Origin: Magnetospirillum sulfuroxidans
GTDB taxonomy: Bacteria > Pseudomonadota > Alphaproteobacteria > Rhodospirillales > Magnetospirillaceae
Direction: 5' to 3'
DNA length: 36,267 nucleotides
Assembly: GCF_018224925.1 (NCBI RefSeq)
Contig: NZ_JAGTUF010000029.1
Location: 1-36,267 of the forward strand
In this document: in pieces, positions 6,863-15,655 of the stretch
How the letters are laid out: each line of letters starts with the position of its first letter
Numbering within the stretch: the first letter of the stretch is position 1
Program-made: the position numbers and the translations under genes
The notes under the pieces: generated by a model
What the model was told of the DNA's origin: nothing
Seen by the model: the letters and a program-made list of their open reading frames with translations, nothing else
Database searches by the model: none

Positions 6863-8871
6863 CCCACCCCCCCCTGATCACCATCGTCATTCCCACCTAC
6901 AATCAGGCCGACTGGCTGCGCGAGGCACTGCATTCGGTGCTAGCCCAACGGGTGGAGAATTGGGAAGCCATCGTCATCAACAATCATTCCGCCGACCACA
7001 CTGAAGCTGTGGTGGCGGAAATCAATGATCCGCGTATCCGTCTGATCAACTTCGCCAATCACGGCATCATCGCCGCCTCGCGCAACATTGGCATCGACGA
7101 AGCCCAGGGCGAATGGGTGGCGTTTCTTGATTCCGACGATGTCTGGCATGCCGACAAGCTGGAAACCTGCCTGCCGAGTCTGACCAACGACGCCGATATC
7201 GTCACCCACGGGGTGCATTTCTGGGATGGTAGCCGCATCTTGCGCGACTGGCTGCCGGGGCCGGAACGGCGGGCCAAATTGCGCAATCTGTTATTCGAGG
7301 GCTCGGCCATGTCGCCGTCGGCGACCATAATCCGCCGCTCGCTGCTGCAACAGGTCGGCGGAGTCAGCGAGGATGACGCCTTGTGCAGCGCCGAGGATTA
7401 TGAGTTACAGCTTAAGCTGGTCAAGGCCGGGGCACGCATCCACTTTCTCCCCCTGATGCTCAGCAAGTACCGCATCCATCCCGGCCAGCAAAGCAAATCG
7501 GCGGAACGCCATATGCAGGCATCGCTGCTGGCGGTGCAAAAGCATTATGATGCCTTACCCAGGCGTTCATGGCACGACGCTCTGCGCTTTCGCCAACGTC
7601 TGGCAAGCCTGCAATATGGGGCTGGGCGGCTTTATCAGGAAGCCGGCGACCAGATAAAGGCCTGCCGGTTCTTTATCCAATCCCTGCGCCAATGGCCGCT
7701 GCTGCCGCGAAATTGGGTCGCCTTGCTGCTGAGCCTGATCCCGCACGGCCCCAAAACACACCATGACCGTCTGCCGGTGCTGATCAACGGCCTGCACGCC
7801 AAAAGCGGCGGCGGCGTCACCTATCTCCGCAACATCCTGGGCGATCTGGCCGAGGATCGCCGGCTTACGATCCATTTGTTGCTACACGAAGACCAATACA
7901 CCTTGTTCGGCGAACCGCCGGAAGGTGTGCGCCTGCATTTGCTGCAATTCAAGACCGGCTTCCTGCGGCTGTTGCTCTGGGAACAACTGGCCCTGCCGAT
8001 TCTAGCCCGCGAAATGCTAGCGGTGGTGACCTTTTCCCCCGCCAATTACGGCCCCCTCGCCGCGCCCAATCCGGTCATCCTGCTGCGCAACTCGCTGGCC
8101 GTGGTGCAACGGGACAAACGTCTGAACAAGCGTGTCTATTGGGGCATGCTGACCTTGGCCACCGCCTTGTCACTGATCACCTGCCGCCGAGCCATCGCCG
8201 TATCCGATTACGCCCGCCGCTCCCTCAGCTTCGGTTTGCCGGACTTGATCGTTAAACGTATCGAAATCATCAATCACGGTATCGCCCCGGCCTTCACCCC
8301 GGATGCTTCTGTGCCCCGCGAACAAAGCACCTTGCTGGCGGTGTGCGACATCTATGTGCAAAAGAACCTGCACACCCTGATCAAGGCCATGGCCATGCTG
8401 CAAACGCACCAGCCTTCGGCCCATCTGCTGATCGCCGGTCGCATCATCGACCCCGATTATTATAGTGAATTGCTGCAACATATCGAGCAATTGAACATCG
8501 GACATAGCATCACCTTCCTGGGCGGCTGTTCACAGGAACAGCTGATCAAGCTTTATCGAAGCTGCACCGTATTCGTCTTTCCCTCGACCATTGAAACCTT
8601 CGGCAATCCGCTGGTCGAGGCCATGGCCTGTGGCGCACCCATCGCCAGTTCCAACACCACGGCCATGCCGGAAGTGGTGGGTGACGCCGCCCGCCTGTTC
8701 GCCCCGCTCGATACCCAGGCCATGGTCGAAGCCATTTGCGGTTTGCTGGACGATCCCGCCGCCCGGTCAGAACTAAGCCGCCGCGGCCTGGAACGGGCGC
8801 ATCTGTATTCCTGGAAACAGACAGCGGCCAAGACCGCCGATGTTCTGGTCGATGCCGCACGGCGGGACTGA
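6859..8871 (+). CDS. Bifunctional glycosyltransferase, GT2-GT4 fusion
   Basis: This is a 670-residue two-domain enzyme. Residues 1 to about 240 are a GT2 (GT-A) domain: ITIVIPTYNQADW at the start, the DXD-type FLDSDDVWH near residue 93, and SAEDYELQLKLVKAG towards its end. A linker of about 60 residues with basic and hydrophobic helices follows. From about residue 305 a complete GT4 (GT-B) domain begins with VLINGLHAKSGGGVTYL, contains LLAVCDIYVQKNLHTLI and ends with the E-x7-E segment STIETFGNPLVEAMACGAP. The GT4 half resembles the separate GT4 gene at 12204-13343. The fusion probably adds two consecutive sugars to the lipid-linked repeat at the cytoplasmic membrane (inference). It starts in an ATGA overlap. 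Confidence 0.9.
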   Translation: MTHPPLITIVIPTYNQADWLREALHSVLAQRVENWEAIVINNHSADHTEAVVAEINDPRIRLINFANHGIIAASRNIGIDEAQGEWVAFLDSDDVWHADKLETCLPSLTNDADIVTHGVHFWDGSRILRDWLPGPERRAKLRNLLFEGSAMSPSATIIRRSLLQQVGGVSEDDALCSAEDYELQLKLVKAGARIHFLPLMLSKYRIHPGQQSKSAERHMQASLLAVQKHYDALPRRSWHDALRFRQRLASLQYGAGRLYQEAGDQIKACRFFIQSLRQWPLLPRNWVALLLSLIPHGPKTHHDRLPVLINGLHAKSGGGVTYLRNILGDLAEDRRLTIHLLLHEDQYTLFGEPPEGVRLHLLQFKTGFLRLLLWEQLALPILAREMLAVVTFSPANYGPLAAPNPVILLRNSLAVVQRDKRLNKRVYWGMLTLATALSLITCRRAIAVSDYARRSLSFGLPDLIVKRIEIINHGIAPAFTPDASVPREQSTLLAVCDIYVQKNLHTLIKAMAMLQTHQPSAHLLIAGRIIDPDYYSELLQHIEQLNIGHSITFLGGCSQEQLIKLYRSCTVFVFPSTIETFGNPLVEAMACGAPIASSNTTAMPEVVGDAARLFAPLDTQAMVEAICGLLDDPAARSELSRRGLERAHLYSWKQTAAKTADVLVDAARRD

Positions 8872-8880
8872 TCCACCGCC

Positions 8881-10068
8881 ATGGCCCAACGCACCCTGAT
8901 CATCACCTTGCCGCCGTTCGAAGGCGGCGTTCCGGCCAAGACCCGGTTGCTGGCGCAAGAGTTGGCCGCGCGTGGTCATCACATCACCATCGCCTATTAT
9001 GCGCCACTGTCCAGTCACCGTCACCTCAGCCCGTCGCCCTGGAGCCTGCGCCACCCAGGGGTCGAAGCGGGGCGATGCTTCGACGCCGAATTCGACGCCG
9101 TCGCCGTAGGCTGCCGCTGGGCCGAGCTGGAATTTCCCTATTACCTGCCATCACCGCGCTGGCAAGCGCTGATCGACGCACATGACCGCCATGTGGCGGT
9201 GGGCGGCACCGTTTTGGTATCCAATCCTTTGCGGACCGCCAAGGTGCCGCATCTGGTGTGGTGCGCCAGTGACATGCTGGGCGACCGGCTGGACCGCCGC
9301 CTAGCCATGACATGGCCGCGCCGCCTGATCGACCACGCCGTCATCGGCCCAGTGCAAGCGGCGATGGAACGGCGCATCCTGGCCGGTACCGGTCGCATCG
9401 TCACCGTCGGCCATCATGCGCTTGGCATGTTCCGCCGTTTGGGCTTCGCCATGGCAGGGAGCGGGATCATGCCTATTCCCACCGATCCCGATCTATATCG
9501 CCCCGCCGCCACCGAAGCGGAAGCCGGCATCATCGGTTTCGCCGGACGGCCCAACGACCCCCGCAAGAATCTTGGTCTGCTGATCCGCGCCATCGTCATC
9601 GCCCATGGCCGCGATCCGCGCATCCGCCTACGCCTGACCGGACAACCCGACAAGTCCACTGCCGCCATGATCCGGTCCCTGGGCGCCCAAGCGCTGGTAC
9701 AATGGCAAGGCGTGCTGCCACGCCAGGATCTGCCCGGCTTTTATGCCGGGCTGGACGTCTTCGCCCTACCTTCGGCGCAAGAGGGATTCGGCATCGTCGG
9801 CATCGAGGCCATGGCCTGCGGCGTACCGGTGGTTTCCACCCGGTGCGGTGGCCCGCAGGATTATGTGTGCGACGGCGAGACCGGTTTTCTGGTGGACTCT
9901 ACCGCCCAGGCAATGGCTGAAGCCTTGCTGCGTCTGGTCATCGACCGCGCTTTGCACCACCGCATGGGGCACGCCGCCCGGAATGTGGCAAAAACCCGTT
10001 ATTCCCCCGCCTGCTTTCGCAAGGCCCTTGACGAAAATTGGCAGGCCGTCTGGGGGGAACACCCATGA
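8881..10068 (+). CDS. GT4 glycosyltransferase
   Basis: This is a 395-residue GT-B enzyme. The N-terminal half opens LIITLPPFEGGVPAKTRLLA, with the glycine loop that binds acceptor or donor phosphate. The C-terminal half has GFAGRPNDPRKNLGLLIRA, the nucleotide-contacting LRLTGQP region and the retaining GT4 E-x7-E pattern in QEGFGIVGIEAMACGVPVVS. The ATG lies 9 bases after the fusion gene, and the stop overlaps the next gene by ATGA. The sugar and linkage cannot be told from the sequence. Confidence 0.88.
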   Translation: MAQRTLIITLPPFEGGVPAKTRLLAQELAARGHHITIAYYAPLSSHRHLSPSPWSLRHPGVEAGRCFDAEFDAVAVGCRWAELEFPYYLPSPRWQALIDAHDRHVAVGGTVLVSNPLRTAKVPHLVWCASDMLGDRLDRRLAMTWPRRLIDHAVIGPVQAAMERRILAGTGRIVTVGHHALGMFRRLGFAMAGSGIMPIPTDPDLYRPAATEAEAGIIGFAGRPNDPRKNLGLLIRAIVIAHGRDPRIRLRLTGQPDKSTAAMIRSLGAQALVQWQGVLPRQDLPGFYAGLDVFALPSAQEGFGIVGIEAMACGVPVVSTRCGGPQDYVCDGETGFLVDSTAQAMAEALLRLVIDRALHHRMGHAARNVAKTRYSPACFRKALDENWQAVWGEHP

Positions 10069-11156
10069 GCCCACGCCTGCTCTATCTGGTCAGCCACCCC
10101 ATCCAATACCAAGCACCGCTCCTGCGCCTGATTGCCGCCGATTCCAGCTTGCGCTTGCGGGTCTTGTTCGAACGGGTTGATACCGTCGATGGCTATCATG
10201 ATCCCGGCTTCCGCACCCATGTGCGCTGGGATGTGCCTTTACGCGACGGTTACGACAATGTCGCCCTGGCGGAAACCGATCTGACAGCCGAAATCGCCGC
10301 CGCCGATGTGATCTGGTTGCACGGCTGGGCCAGCCCGATCATGCGCCGGACCTTGCGGTTGGCGGCACACTTGGGCAAACCGGTACTGATGCGGGCGGAA
10401 AACTGGGATGGAGCCATGCCCGACGGCAAGGGGCCGCACGGCTGGCTGAAGCGGCTTTATCTGCGATGGATATTCGCCCATTGCCGGGCCTTCCTCGCCA
10501 TCGGCTCGGCCAATGGCGCCTATTACCGGCGTTTCGGCATTACCGACGACCGCATTTTTGCCGTGCCCTATGCCGTGGACAACGATTTCTTCGCCGCCCA
10601 GGCCGACACCGCATCCTTGCGCCGTGAACTGGGCATCGAACCGGAACAACGGGTGATATTGTATGCAGGCAAGTTCCAGCGGCGCAAGCACCCCGAACAG
10701 GTGGTCGCCGCTTGGAAATCCCTGCCTCTGCCACGCCCCCCCCTGTTAATGGTCGGCGACGGCGAAATGCGCACCGAATTGGAAGCCATGGCCGAATCGG
10801 GGATGATCTTCGCCGGCTTCCGCAACCAGACCCAGTTGCCGGCCTTTTATGCCCTGGCTGACGTCTTCGTGCTGCCATCAGAACACGAGCCCTGGGGATT
10901 GGCGGTGAACGAGGCCATGGCCTGCGGCACCGCCGTGGTGGTCAGCGATCAGGTTGGCGCCGCCTTCGATCTGGTCGATGAGAGCACCGGCGCGGTGTTC
11001 GCCGCCGGCGATGTCGCCGCCTTAACCACCAGCTTGGTCCGGGTTCTCGAACAAAGCGAAATCCGTGGGCAAGCGGCGGCGGCCCGCATCGCCACTTGGG
11101 ACTTCCGCGCCGATCTGGCCGGGGTGCATCAGGCGGTGGCCCATGTCCTTGGATAA
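10065..11156 (+). CDS. GT4 glycosyltransferase
   Basis: This is a 363-residue GT-B enzyme. It opens LLYLVSHPIQYQAPLLRL, an N-terminus seen in many capsule and O-antigen GT4 enzymes, and has PVLMRAENWD in the first domain. The second domain has ILYAGKFQRRKHPEQVV followed by LLMVGDGEMR, and the donor-site E-x7-E in SEHEPWGLAVNEAMACG. The start is ATG 10065, giving an ATGA overlap; the open frame begins nine codons earlier without a better signal. The stop lies inside the next gene's first codons (14-base overlap). Donor and acceptor are unknown. Confidence 0.88.
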   Translation: MSPRLLYLVSHPIQYQAPLLRLIAADSSLRLRVLFERVDTVDGYHDPGFRTHVRWDVPLRDGYDNVALAETDLTAEIAAADVIWLHGWASPIMRRTLRLAAHLGKPVLMRAENWDGAMPDGKGPHGWLKRLYLRWIFAHCRAFLAIGSANGAYYRRFGITDDRIFAVPYAVDNDFFAAQADTASLRRELGIEPEQRVILYAGKFQRRKHPEQVVAAWKSLPLPRPPLLMVGDGEMRTELEAMAESGMIFAGFRNQTQLPAFYALADVFVLPSEHEPWGLAVNEAMACGTAVVVSDQVGAAFDLVDESTGAVFAAGDVAALTTSLVRVLEQSEIRGQAAAARIATWDFRADLAGVHQAVAHVLG

Positions 11157-12207
11157 GCCCCTCTCCATCGTGGTCATCGGCCAGACCATCACCGGTAGCC
11201 GCACTCCACAACGGGTGGCGGCATTACAGCGGCTGGGCCACCGGGTCCGGGTGATACCTATCAACCGCGACGGCGCCACCTATGAAGACCGTCCCAGCCT
11301 GATGGACCGGTTGCGCTATCGCCTGCGCCTACCCGCCGATCCTGCCGACTGCAACAACGCGGTATTGACGGTAGCCGACCAGGATTGCGATCTGGTGTGG
11401 ATCGAAGCAGCCCCCATGATCCGTGCTGCCACCTTGCATCGGTTGCGGCAAGTGGCGCCCAAGGCACTGCTGACTTGGTATTCCGAAGACGACATGATGA
11501 ACTCTATACACCGGTCGCGCTGGCTGGAACGCGCCATGCCCGCCTTCGACTGGTGGTTGACCACCAAATCGTTCAACCTGAATGCGGATGAAGTGCCATC
11601 GCTGGGCGTGCGCCGGATGCTGTTCGTCAACAACAGCTTCGATCCCGGCTTGCATCACCCGACACCGGTCAGCGAAATCGAACGCCAGGATTTGCAGGCA
11701 GATATGGCGTTTGTCGGTACCTTCGAGACCCCACGCGCCGCCAGCCTGCTGCGGCTGGCCGAAGCCGGCATCGCCGTCCGGGTGTGGGGCAATGGCTGGG
11801 CCGCCTGGACGGACCGTCACCCCAACCTGCACATTGAAAACCGCCCGGTCTATGATCACGATTATGCCAAGGTGGTCGGTGCGGCCAAGATCACCCTGGG
11901 CTTTTTGCGCAGGGGCAACCGCGACCGGCAAACCTGCCGCACGGTGGAAATTCCGGCTTGCGGCGGCTTCATGCTGCACGAATATTCCGACGAAGCCGCC
12001 GCCTTAGTCCACTCCGAGGCCGAGGCCGGATTTTTCCGCGATGACGATGATCTGGTGGCCCAGGCACAACGCTGGCTGGCCGACGATGCGGCACGGATAG
12101 CCGCAGCTCAGGCAGCGGCTCGGGCAATGATTGAACGCGGCCATAGCCACGATGCCCGCCTGCATGGCATCCTGAGTCGGCTGTTCGGGGAATCCAAGAC
12201 ACCATGA
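11143..12207 (+). CDS. CgeB-like glycosyltransferase
   Basis: This is a 354-residue protein resembling the CgeB / Glyco_trans_1_2 group. Recognisable elements are the opening LSIVVIGQTITGSRTPQRVA, a central TWYSEDDMMN, the domain-joining MAFVGTFETPRAASLLRLA, the VRVWGNGW segment and a C-terminal CRTVEIPACGGFMLHEYSDE. The last takes the place of the GT4 E-x7-E region and is characteristic of this group. ATG 11143 overlaps the upstream gene by 14 bases, and the stop overlaps the next gene by ATGA. It probably adds one sugar of the repeat; the substrate is unknown. A 30-residue Ala-rich tail precedes the stop. Confidence 0.8.
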   Translation: MSLDKPLSIVVIGQTITGSRTPQRVAALQRLGHRVRVIPINRDGATYEDRPSLMDRLRYRLRLPADPADCNNAVLTVADQDCDLVWIEAAPMIRAATLHRLRQVAPKALLTWYSEDDMMNSIHRSRWLERAMPAFDWWLTTKSFNLNADEVPSLGVRRMLFVNNSFDPGLHHPTPVSEIERQDLQADMAFVGTFETPRAASLLRLAEAGIAVRVWGNGWAAWTDRHPNLHIENRPVYDHDYAKVVGAAKITLGFLRRGNRDRQTCRTVEIPACGGFMLHEYSDEAAALVHSEAEAGFFRDDDDLVAQAQRWLADDAARIAAAQAAARAMIERGHSHDARLHGILSRLFGESKTP

Positions 12208-13343
12208 AAATCCTGATCAACGCCATTTCCGCCCGCATGGGCGGCATCGTCACCTATACCCGCAATCTCATGGACAGTCTGGCAGAGCGTAACGACACTG
12301 CCGAGTTCGCCGTGTCCCAACGCTTTCCCGGTGCCGACCGGCCCAACATGCTGCGGGTCACTGCCAGCGATTTGCGCCCGGCCCTGCGCTTGATCTGGGA
12401 GCAGACACAATGGCGCCGGATCGTCAGCCGCCGCAAACCCGATGTGTTGTTTTCGTCGGCCAATTTCGGCCTGCTGGCTTGCCCGGTACCCCAGGTTTTG
12501 CTGGTGCGCGAAGGCGGGTTGTTCGATCCGTTTTATCTGGCCAATGTCTCGCCCGAACAGGGCCTGTGGTCAGCGTTGCAGCGCAAGGCCCGCCGCCGCT
12601 TGATCATCGCCTCGGCTCGCAGCGCCGATCAGGTGATGACGCCGACCGCAGCCATGCGCGATCTGTTGTCGCTGTGGTCGCCCGACCTGGAACAAAAGAT
12701 CACCGTCAATCCCTATGGCACCATGAGCCATTCCTTCATCCCAGCAACGGAGGCGCCCCGGCAATGGAAGGCCGACGGCATTCTGCGGCTGCTTTACGTG
12801 TCAGTGTATTATCCGCATAAGCGTCCCGGCTTGGTCTGCCAGGCGGTCGAGGCACTGGTCGCCCGTGGCAGCCAAGCCCATGCCACCATCACCATGACCC
12901 GGCAGGAACTGGACGATTTCCTGGGCAGCGCCCATGATCGTATCTTGATTGACACGGCCATCGCGGCCCAGACGGTCACCTTGGGCCGGCAGCCTTATGA
13001 AGCCCTGCCCAGGCTTTATCAGAACCACGACATCTTCATTTTTCCGTCCATTTCTGAAACCTTCGGCCACCCCATGGCCGAGGCCATGAGCAGCGGCATT
13101 CCAGTGCTTGCCGCCGACACCCCAGTCAACCGCGAAGTCTGTGGCGATGCCGCGCTTTATTTCGACCCGCTGTCGCTGTCATCGCTGCTTGCCTGCATTG
13201 ACCGCCTGGATAACGACCCCAACTTGCGCGCTGAACTGATCGACATCGGCCGCAAAAGGGTATTGTCCTGCTATACCTGGGATCAGCATGTGGAACGACT
13301 GATGGAAATCCTGTCCAACACCGCCCAGCGCAAACCCGGCTGA
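12204..13343 (+). CDS. GT4 glycosyltransferase
   Basis: This is a 379-residue GT-B enzyme opening MKILINAISARMGGIVTYTR, with the glycine loop of the acceptor domain. FSSANFGLLACPVPQVLLV lies near residues 90-108. The C-terminal domain has LRLLYVSVYYPHKRPGLVCQ and the donor motif SISETFGHPMAEAMSSGIPV (E-x7-E). The N-terminal half is clearly similar to the GT4 half of the fusion at 6859, so the two are probably paralogues acting on related acceptors (inference). The ATGA overlap with the CgeB-like gene points to coupled translation. Confidence 0.88.
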   Translation: MKILINAISARMGGIVTYTRNLMDSLAERNDTAEFAVSQRFPGADRPNMLRVTASDLRPALRLIWEQTQWRRIVSRRKPDVLFSSANFGLLACPVPQVLLVREGGLFDPFYLANVSPEQGLWSALQRKARRRLIIASARSADQVMTPTAAMRDLLSLWSPDLEQKITVNPYGTMSHSFIPATEAPRQWKADGILRLLYVSVYYPHKRPGLVCQAVEALVARGSQAHATITMTRQELDDFLGSAHDRILIDTAIAAQTVTLGRQPYEALPRLYQNHDIFIFPSISETFGHPMAEAMSSGIPVLAADTPVNREVCGDAALYFDPLSLSSLLACIDRLDNDPNLRAELIDIGRKRVLSCYTWDQHVERLMEILSNTAQRKPG

Positions 13344-13348
13344 CCCCC

Positions 13349-14569
13349 ATGGCAAGAACCCCACGGGTCGCCATCTCCGGCCTGATTCTGGTGGCCAGCG
13401 CAATTGCCCAGGCGGTAATCGCCTTTGGCGCCAATCTGATCATGGTCCGCCATCTCGATCCGGCCCAGTTCGGTCGTTTCGCCGTGATCCAGGCCTCGGC
13501 GGCCCTGGTGCTGTCGGTTCTGTCCATCCGCACCAACACATTGATTATCCGCACCCTTGAAGCTGAAATGAATGTACCGCGCCGCGATCTGCTGTTTTCA
13601 GTCATCGGTTGGGAAACCATAGTGGCATTTCTGCTGATCACGGCGCTGATGGTAAGTTCCGGCAACACTCAGTGGACCGATTGGTGCCTGGTCCTGGCCC
13701 TGGTGATCGGCCATTGGACCAACCAGAATCGGGCTTTCTTCGAACGCGGCTTGCGCTTTGGCGGCTTGGCCATCGTTGAAACCATGGTCCAGATCAGCGG
13801 ACATGGCTTGGCCGTTGTCTTAGTCCTGGCCGGAATCGGGGCGGACAGCCTGTATGTGCGCGAATTGTTTTTCGCCCTGGCCGGATTAGCCGCCTTGATT
13901 GGCATCGGCGCCATATCTTTTTATCGTTTCCATTGGGTCGGCTGGTCGCAATGGCGAGCGGTTTTGCGGGACGGACGCGGCGTCTGGCTGGATGCCATGC
14001 TAGAGAACAGCTTCTCCCGCCTGACCCTGTTGCTGGTCAATGCTGGCACCGGCCTAAGTGGTGCCGGACTGTTCTTTCAAGCGCAACGACTGGCCCTGGT
14101 CCCGCAACAAGTGCTGCAACCGATCAGCGGACGGGTGGTCGCTGTCTGGTTTGGTCAGACAGAGTGCCGCGGCCAACGCCGCCTGATGCGCCGACGCCTC
14201 CTGCTGGTCACCGCCCCACCTTTGGCCCTGGCTGCCATTCTCGCCTGGGCCTTGGCTGATCCGGTGGTGCCGTGGATCTTTGGCGCGCCTTGGGCACCCG
14301 CTGCACCGATTTTGGTGGCCATGGCCGGTATGGTCCTGTTCCTGCCCTTATTTGAAACCTTGCGGTCGGAAGTGGTGGCGTCCAAGCGAGTGCGCTGGCT
14401 GCTGGTCGCCCGACTGGCGCAATATGGTGGCCTGCTGATCCCGCTGTGGCCGCTGATCATGGGGCAAGCCGTGGACGCCACCCATATGGGCATCGCCCTG
14501 TCGGTAGCCTATGCCGGGGCTTTCATCGTGCTGACGGCACTAATGTTGCGTTCGGAAGTCAATGCATAG
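13349..14569 (+). CDS. Wzx-like polysaccharide flippase
   Basis: This is a 406-residue polytopic membrane protein with about 10 to 12 hydrophobic segments. An early one (LILVASAIAQAVIAFGANLI) is followed by MVRHLDPAQFGRFAVIQA, the pattern at the start of Wzx/MATE-like flippases. Other segments include LVLALVIGHW, GHGLAVVLVLAGIG, PPLALAAILAWALA and ILVAMAGMVLFLPLF. Family members flip undecaprenyl-diphosphate-linked repeats across the inner membrane before Wzy polymerises them. The gene starts 5 bases after the GT4 stop. Together with the Wzy-like gene at 2057 it indicates a Wzx/Wzy-dependent pathway. Confidence 0.85.
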   Translation: MARTPRVAISGLILVASAIAQAVIAFGANLIMVRHLDPAQFGRFAVIQASAALVLSVLSIRTNTLIIRTLEAEMNVPRRDLLFSVIGWETIVAFLLITALMVSSGNTQWTDWCLVLALVIGHWTNQNRAFFERGLRFGGLAIVETMVQISGHGLAVVLVLAGIGADSLYVRELFFALAGLAALIGIGAISFYRFHWVGWSQWRAVLRDGRGVWLDAMLENSFSRLTLLLVNAGTGLSGAGLFFQAQRLALVPQQVLQPISGRVVAVWFGQTECRGQRRLMRRRLLLVTAPPLALAAILAWALADPVVPWIFGAPWAPAAPILVAMAGMVLFLPLFETLRSEVVASKRVRWLLVARLAQYGGLLIPLWPLIMGQAVDATHMGIALSVAYAGAFIVLTALMLRSEVNA

Positions 14570-14608
14570 GGGGTTGCACCCGCCGCCAAGCAGACCGATG
14601 ATGCCGCC

Positions 14609-15655
14609 ATGATCAGCACCGCCCCCCTAACCAATCCCTGGAATATCCTGTCTGCCTTGGTGCCACAGCCCGCTGCCGAGGCCGCCGCCGGCTGGCGCCG
14701 TCCCGGCGACCAATCCCTGGTCCTGGCACGGTCGTGCTGGTCGCTGGCTTTGCTGGCCGGCATGCTGGGATCTAAACCCAAGGTCGCATTACCGGCTTGG
14801 TTTTGCAATGCCTCACTGCTGCCGCTCCGGGCCATGGGGGCGGAGCTGATCTTCGTTCCCGTCAATGAAAATGGTTGGCCCGATTGGAGCAACCTGGGCC
14901 AGGCTGACATGGTGGTGACGGTGCACACCTTTGGCCATCCGGTCCCTCTGGACAGCGCCCGTGCCGCCTGTGACCGTACCGGCGCCATTTTGGTGGAAGA
15001 TGCCGCCCATGCCCTGGCTCCGGCTCCTGGCATCGGGGAATCCGGCGATTATGTGCTGTACAGTCCGCACAAGGTGCTGGCCCTGCCCGACGGTGCCGTG
15101 ATTGTCGCCCGCAATCGCCCTTTACCCGCCGGAGCAGGGCAATCAAGCGGCGGGGTATTCCGTTGGTTGAGCCGGCGGCTGATCCAATGGGCGCTGCCCG
15201 ACCCGTTGCGCTCCTGGATAGCGCAAGGAGGACAAATCAACTTCCTCGACGATCCCACCACCACCGCCATGCCGCCCTTATGCACTCCGTCGCCCGTGTC
15301 GTTGCGCTTGATGACCGCCGCCGATCTGACCGTCGAGGCAACCATGCGCCGCATGAATGCCGCTTCCTTACGCCAGACACTGGGTCACTTGCCCGGCTGG
15401 CACCCTTTGTTCACCGATGACGGCCCGGCTCCTTATCGCTTTGCCTTGCGCTGTGACCACACCGACATCGCCATCGCCCGCTATGCCGCCTTGCGACACG
15501 CCCATCTGCCGGTGGAGAGCTGGCCCGATCTGCCGCCAGAAGTCAGCGACGCCACAGCCATCGGCCTGCGGCGGTCGGTGATTTTGCTGCCGGTGCATGG
15601 TGCACTACCGCCAGGATATGAACAGCTTTACGCCAAGGCTCTGGCCCATGCTTGA
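14609..15655 (+). CDS. DegT/DnrJ-like PLP-dependent enzyme (sugar aminotransferase fold)
   Basis: This is a 348-residue fold-type-I PLP enzyme. The pyridine-binding Asp is in VEDAAHALAP (residue 131), and the Schiff-base Lys is probably residue 155 in LYSPHKVLALPDGAVIV, spaced as in DegT/DnrJ/EryC1 sugar aminotransferases. VALPAWFCNASLLPLRAMGA matches the 'P.....T..A....GA' approach segment. It is short and divergent for the family, so amino transfer is likely but not certain. The 39 bases after the flippase hold no clear signal. Its stop overlaps the FemAB-like gene by 8 bases, suggesting a functional pair that makes and then acylates an amino sugar (inference). Confidence 0.75.
   Translation: MISTAPLTNPWNILSALVPQPAAEAAAGWRRPGDQSLVLARSCWSLALLAGMLGSKPKVALPAWFCNASLLPLRAMGAELIFVPVNENGWPDWSNLGQADMVVTVHTFGHPVPLDSARAACDRTGAILVEDAAHALAPAPGIGESGDYVLYSPHKVLALPDGAVIVARNRPLPAGAGQSSGGVFRWLSRRLIQWALPDPLRSWIAQGGQINFLDDPTTTAMPPLCTPSPVSLRLMTAADLTVEATMRRMNAASLRQTLGHLPGWHPLFTDDGPAPYRFALRCDHTDIAIARYAALRHAHLPVESWPDLPPEVSDATAIGLRRSVILLPVHGALPPGYEQLYAKALAHA

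Noticed and set aside
11329-11979. A 216-codon minus-strand frame inside the CgeB-like gene
   Set aside because: It is a shadow of a gene with clear CgeB-type motifs.
14570-14608. GGGT-TGC-ACCC hairpin after the flippase gene
   Set aside because: The stem is only 4 bases and has no T-run; probably chance in GC-rich DNA.
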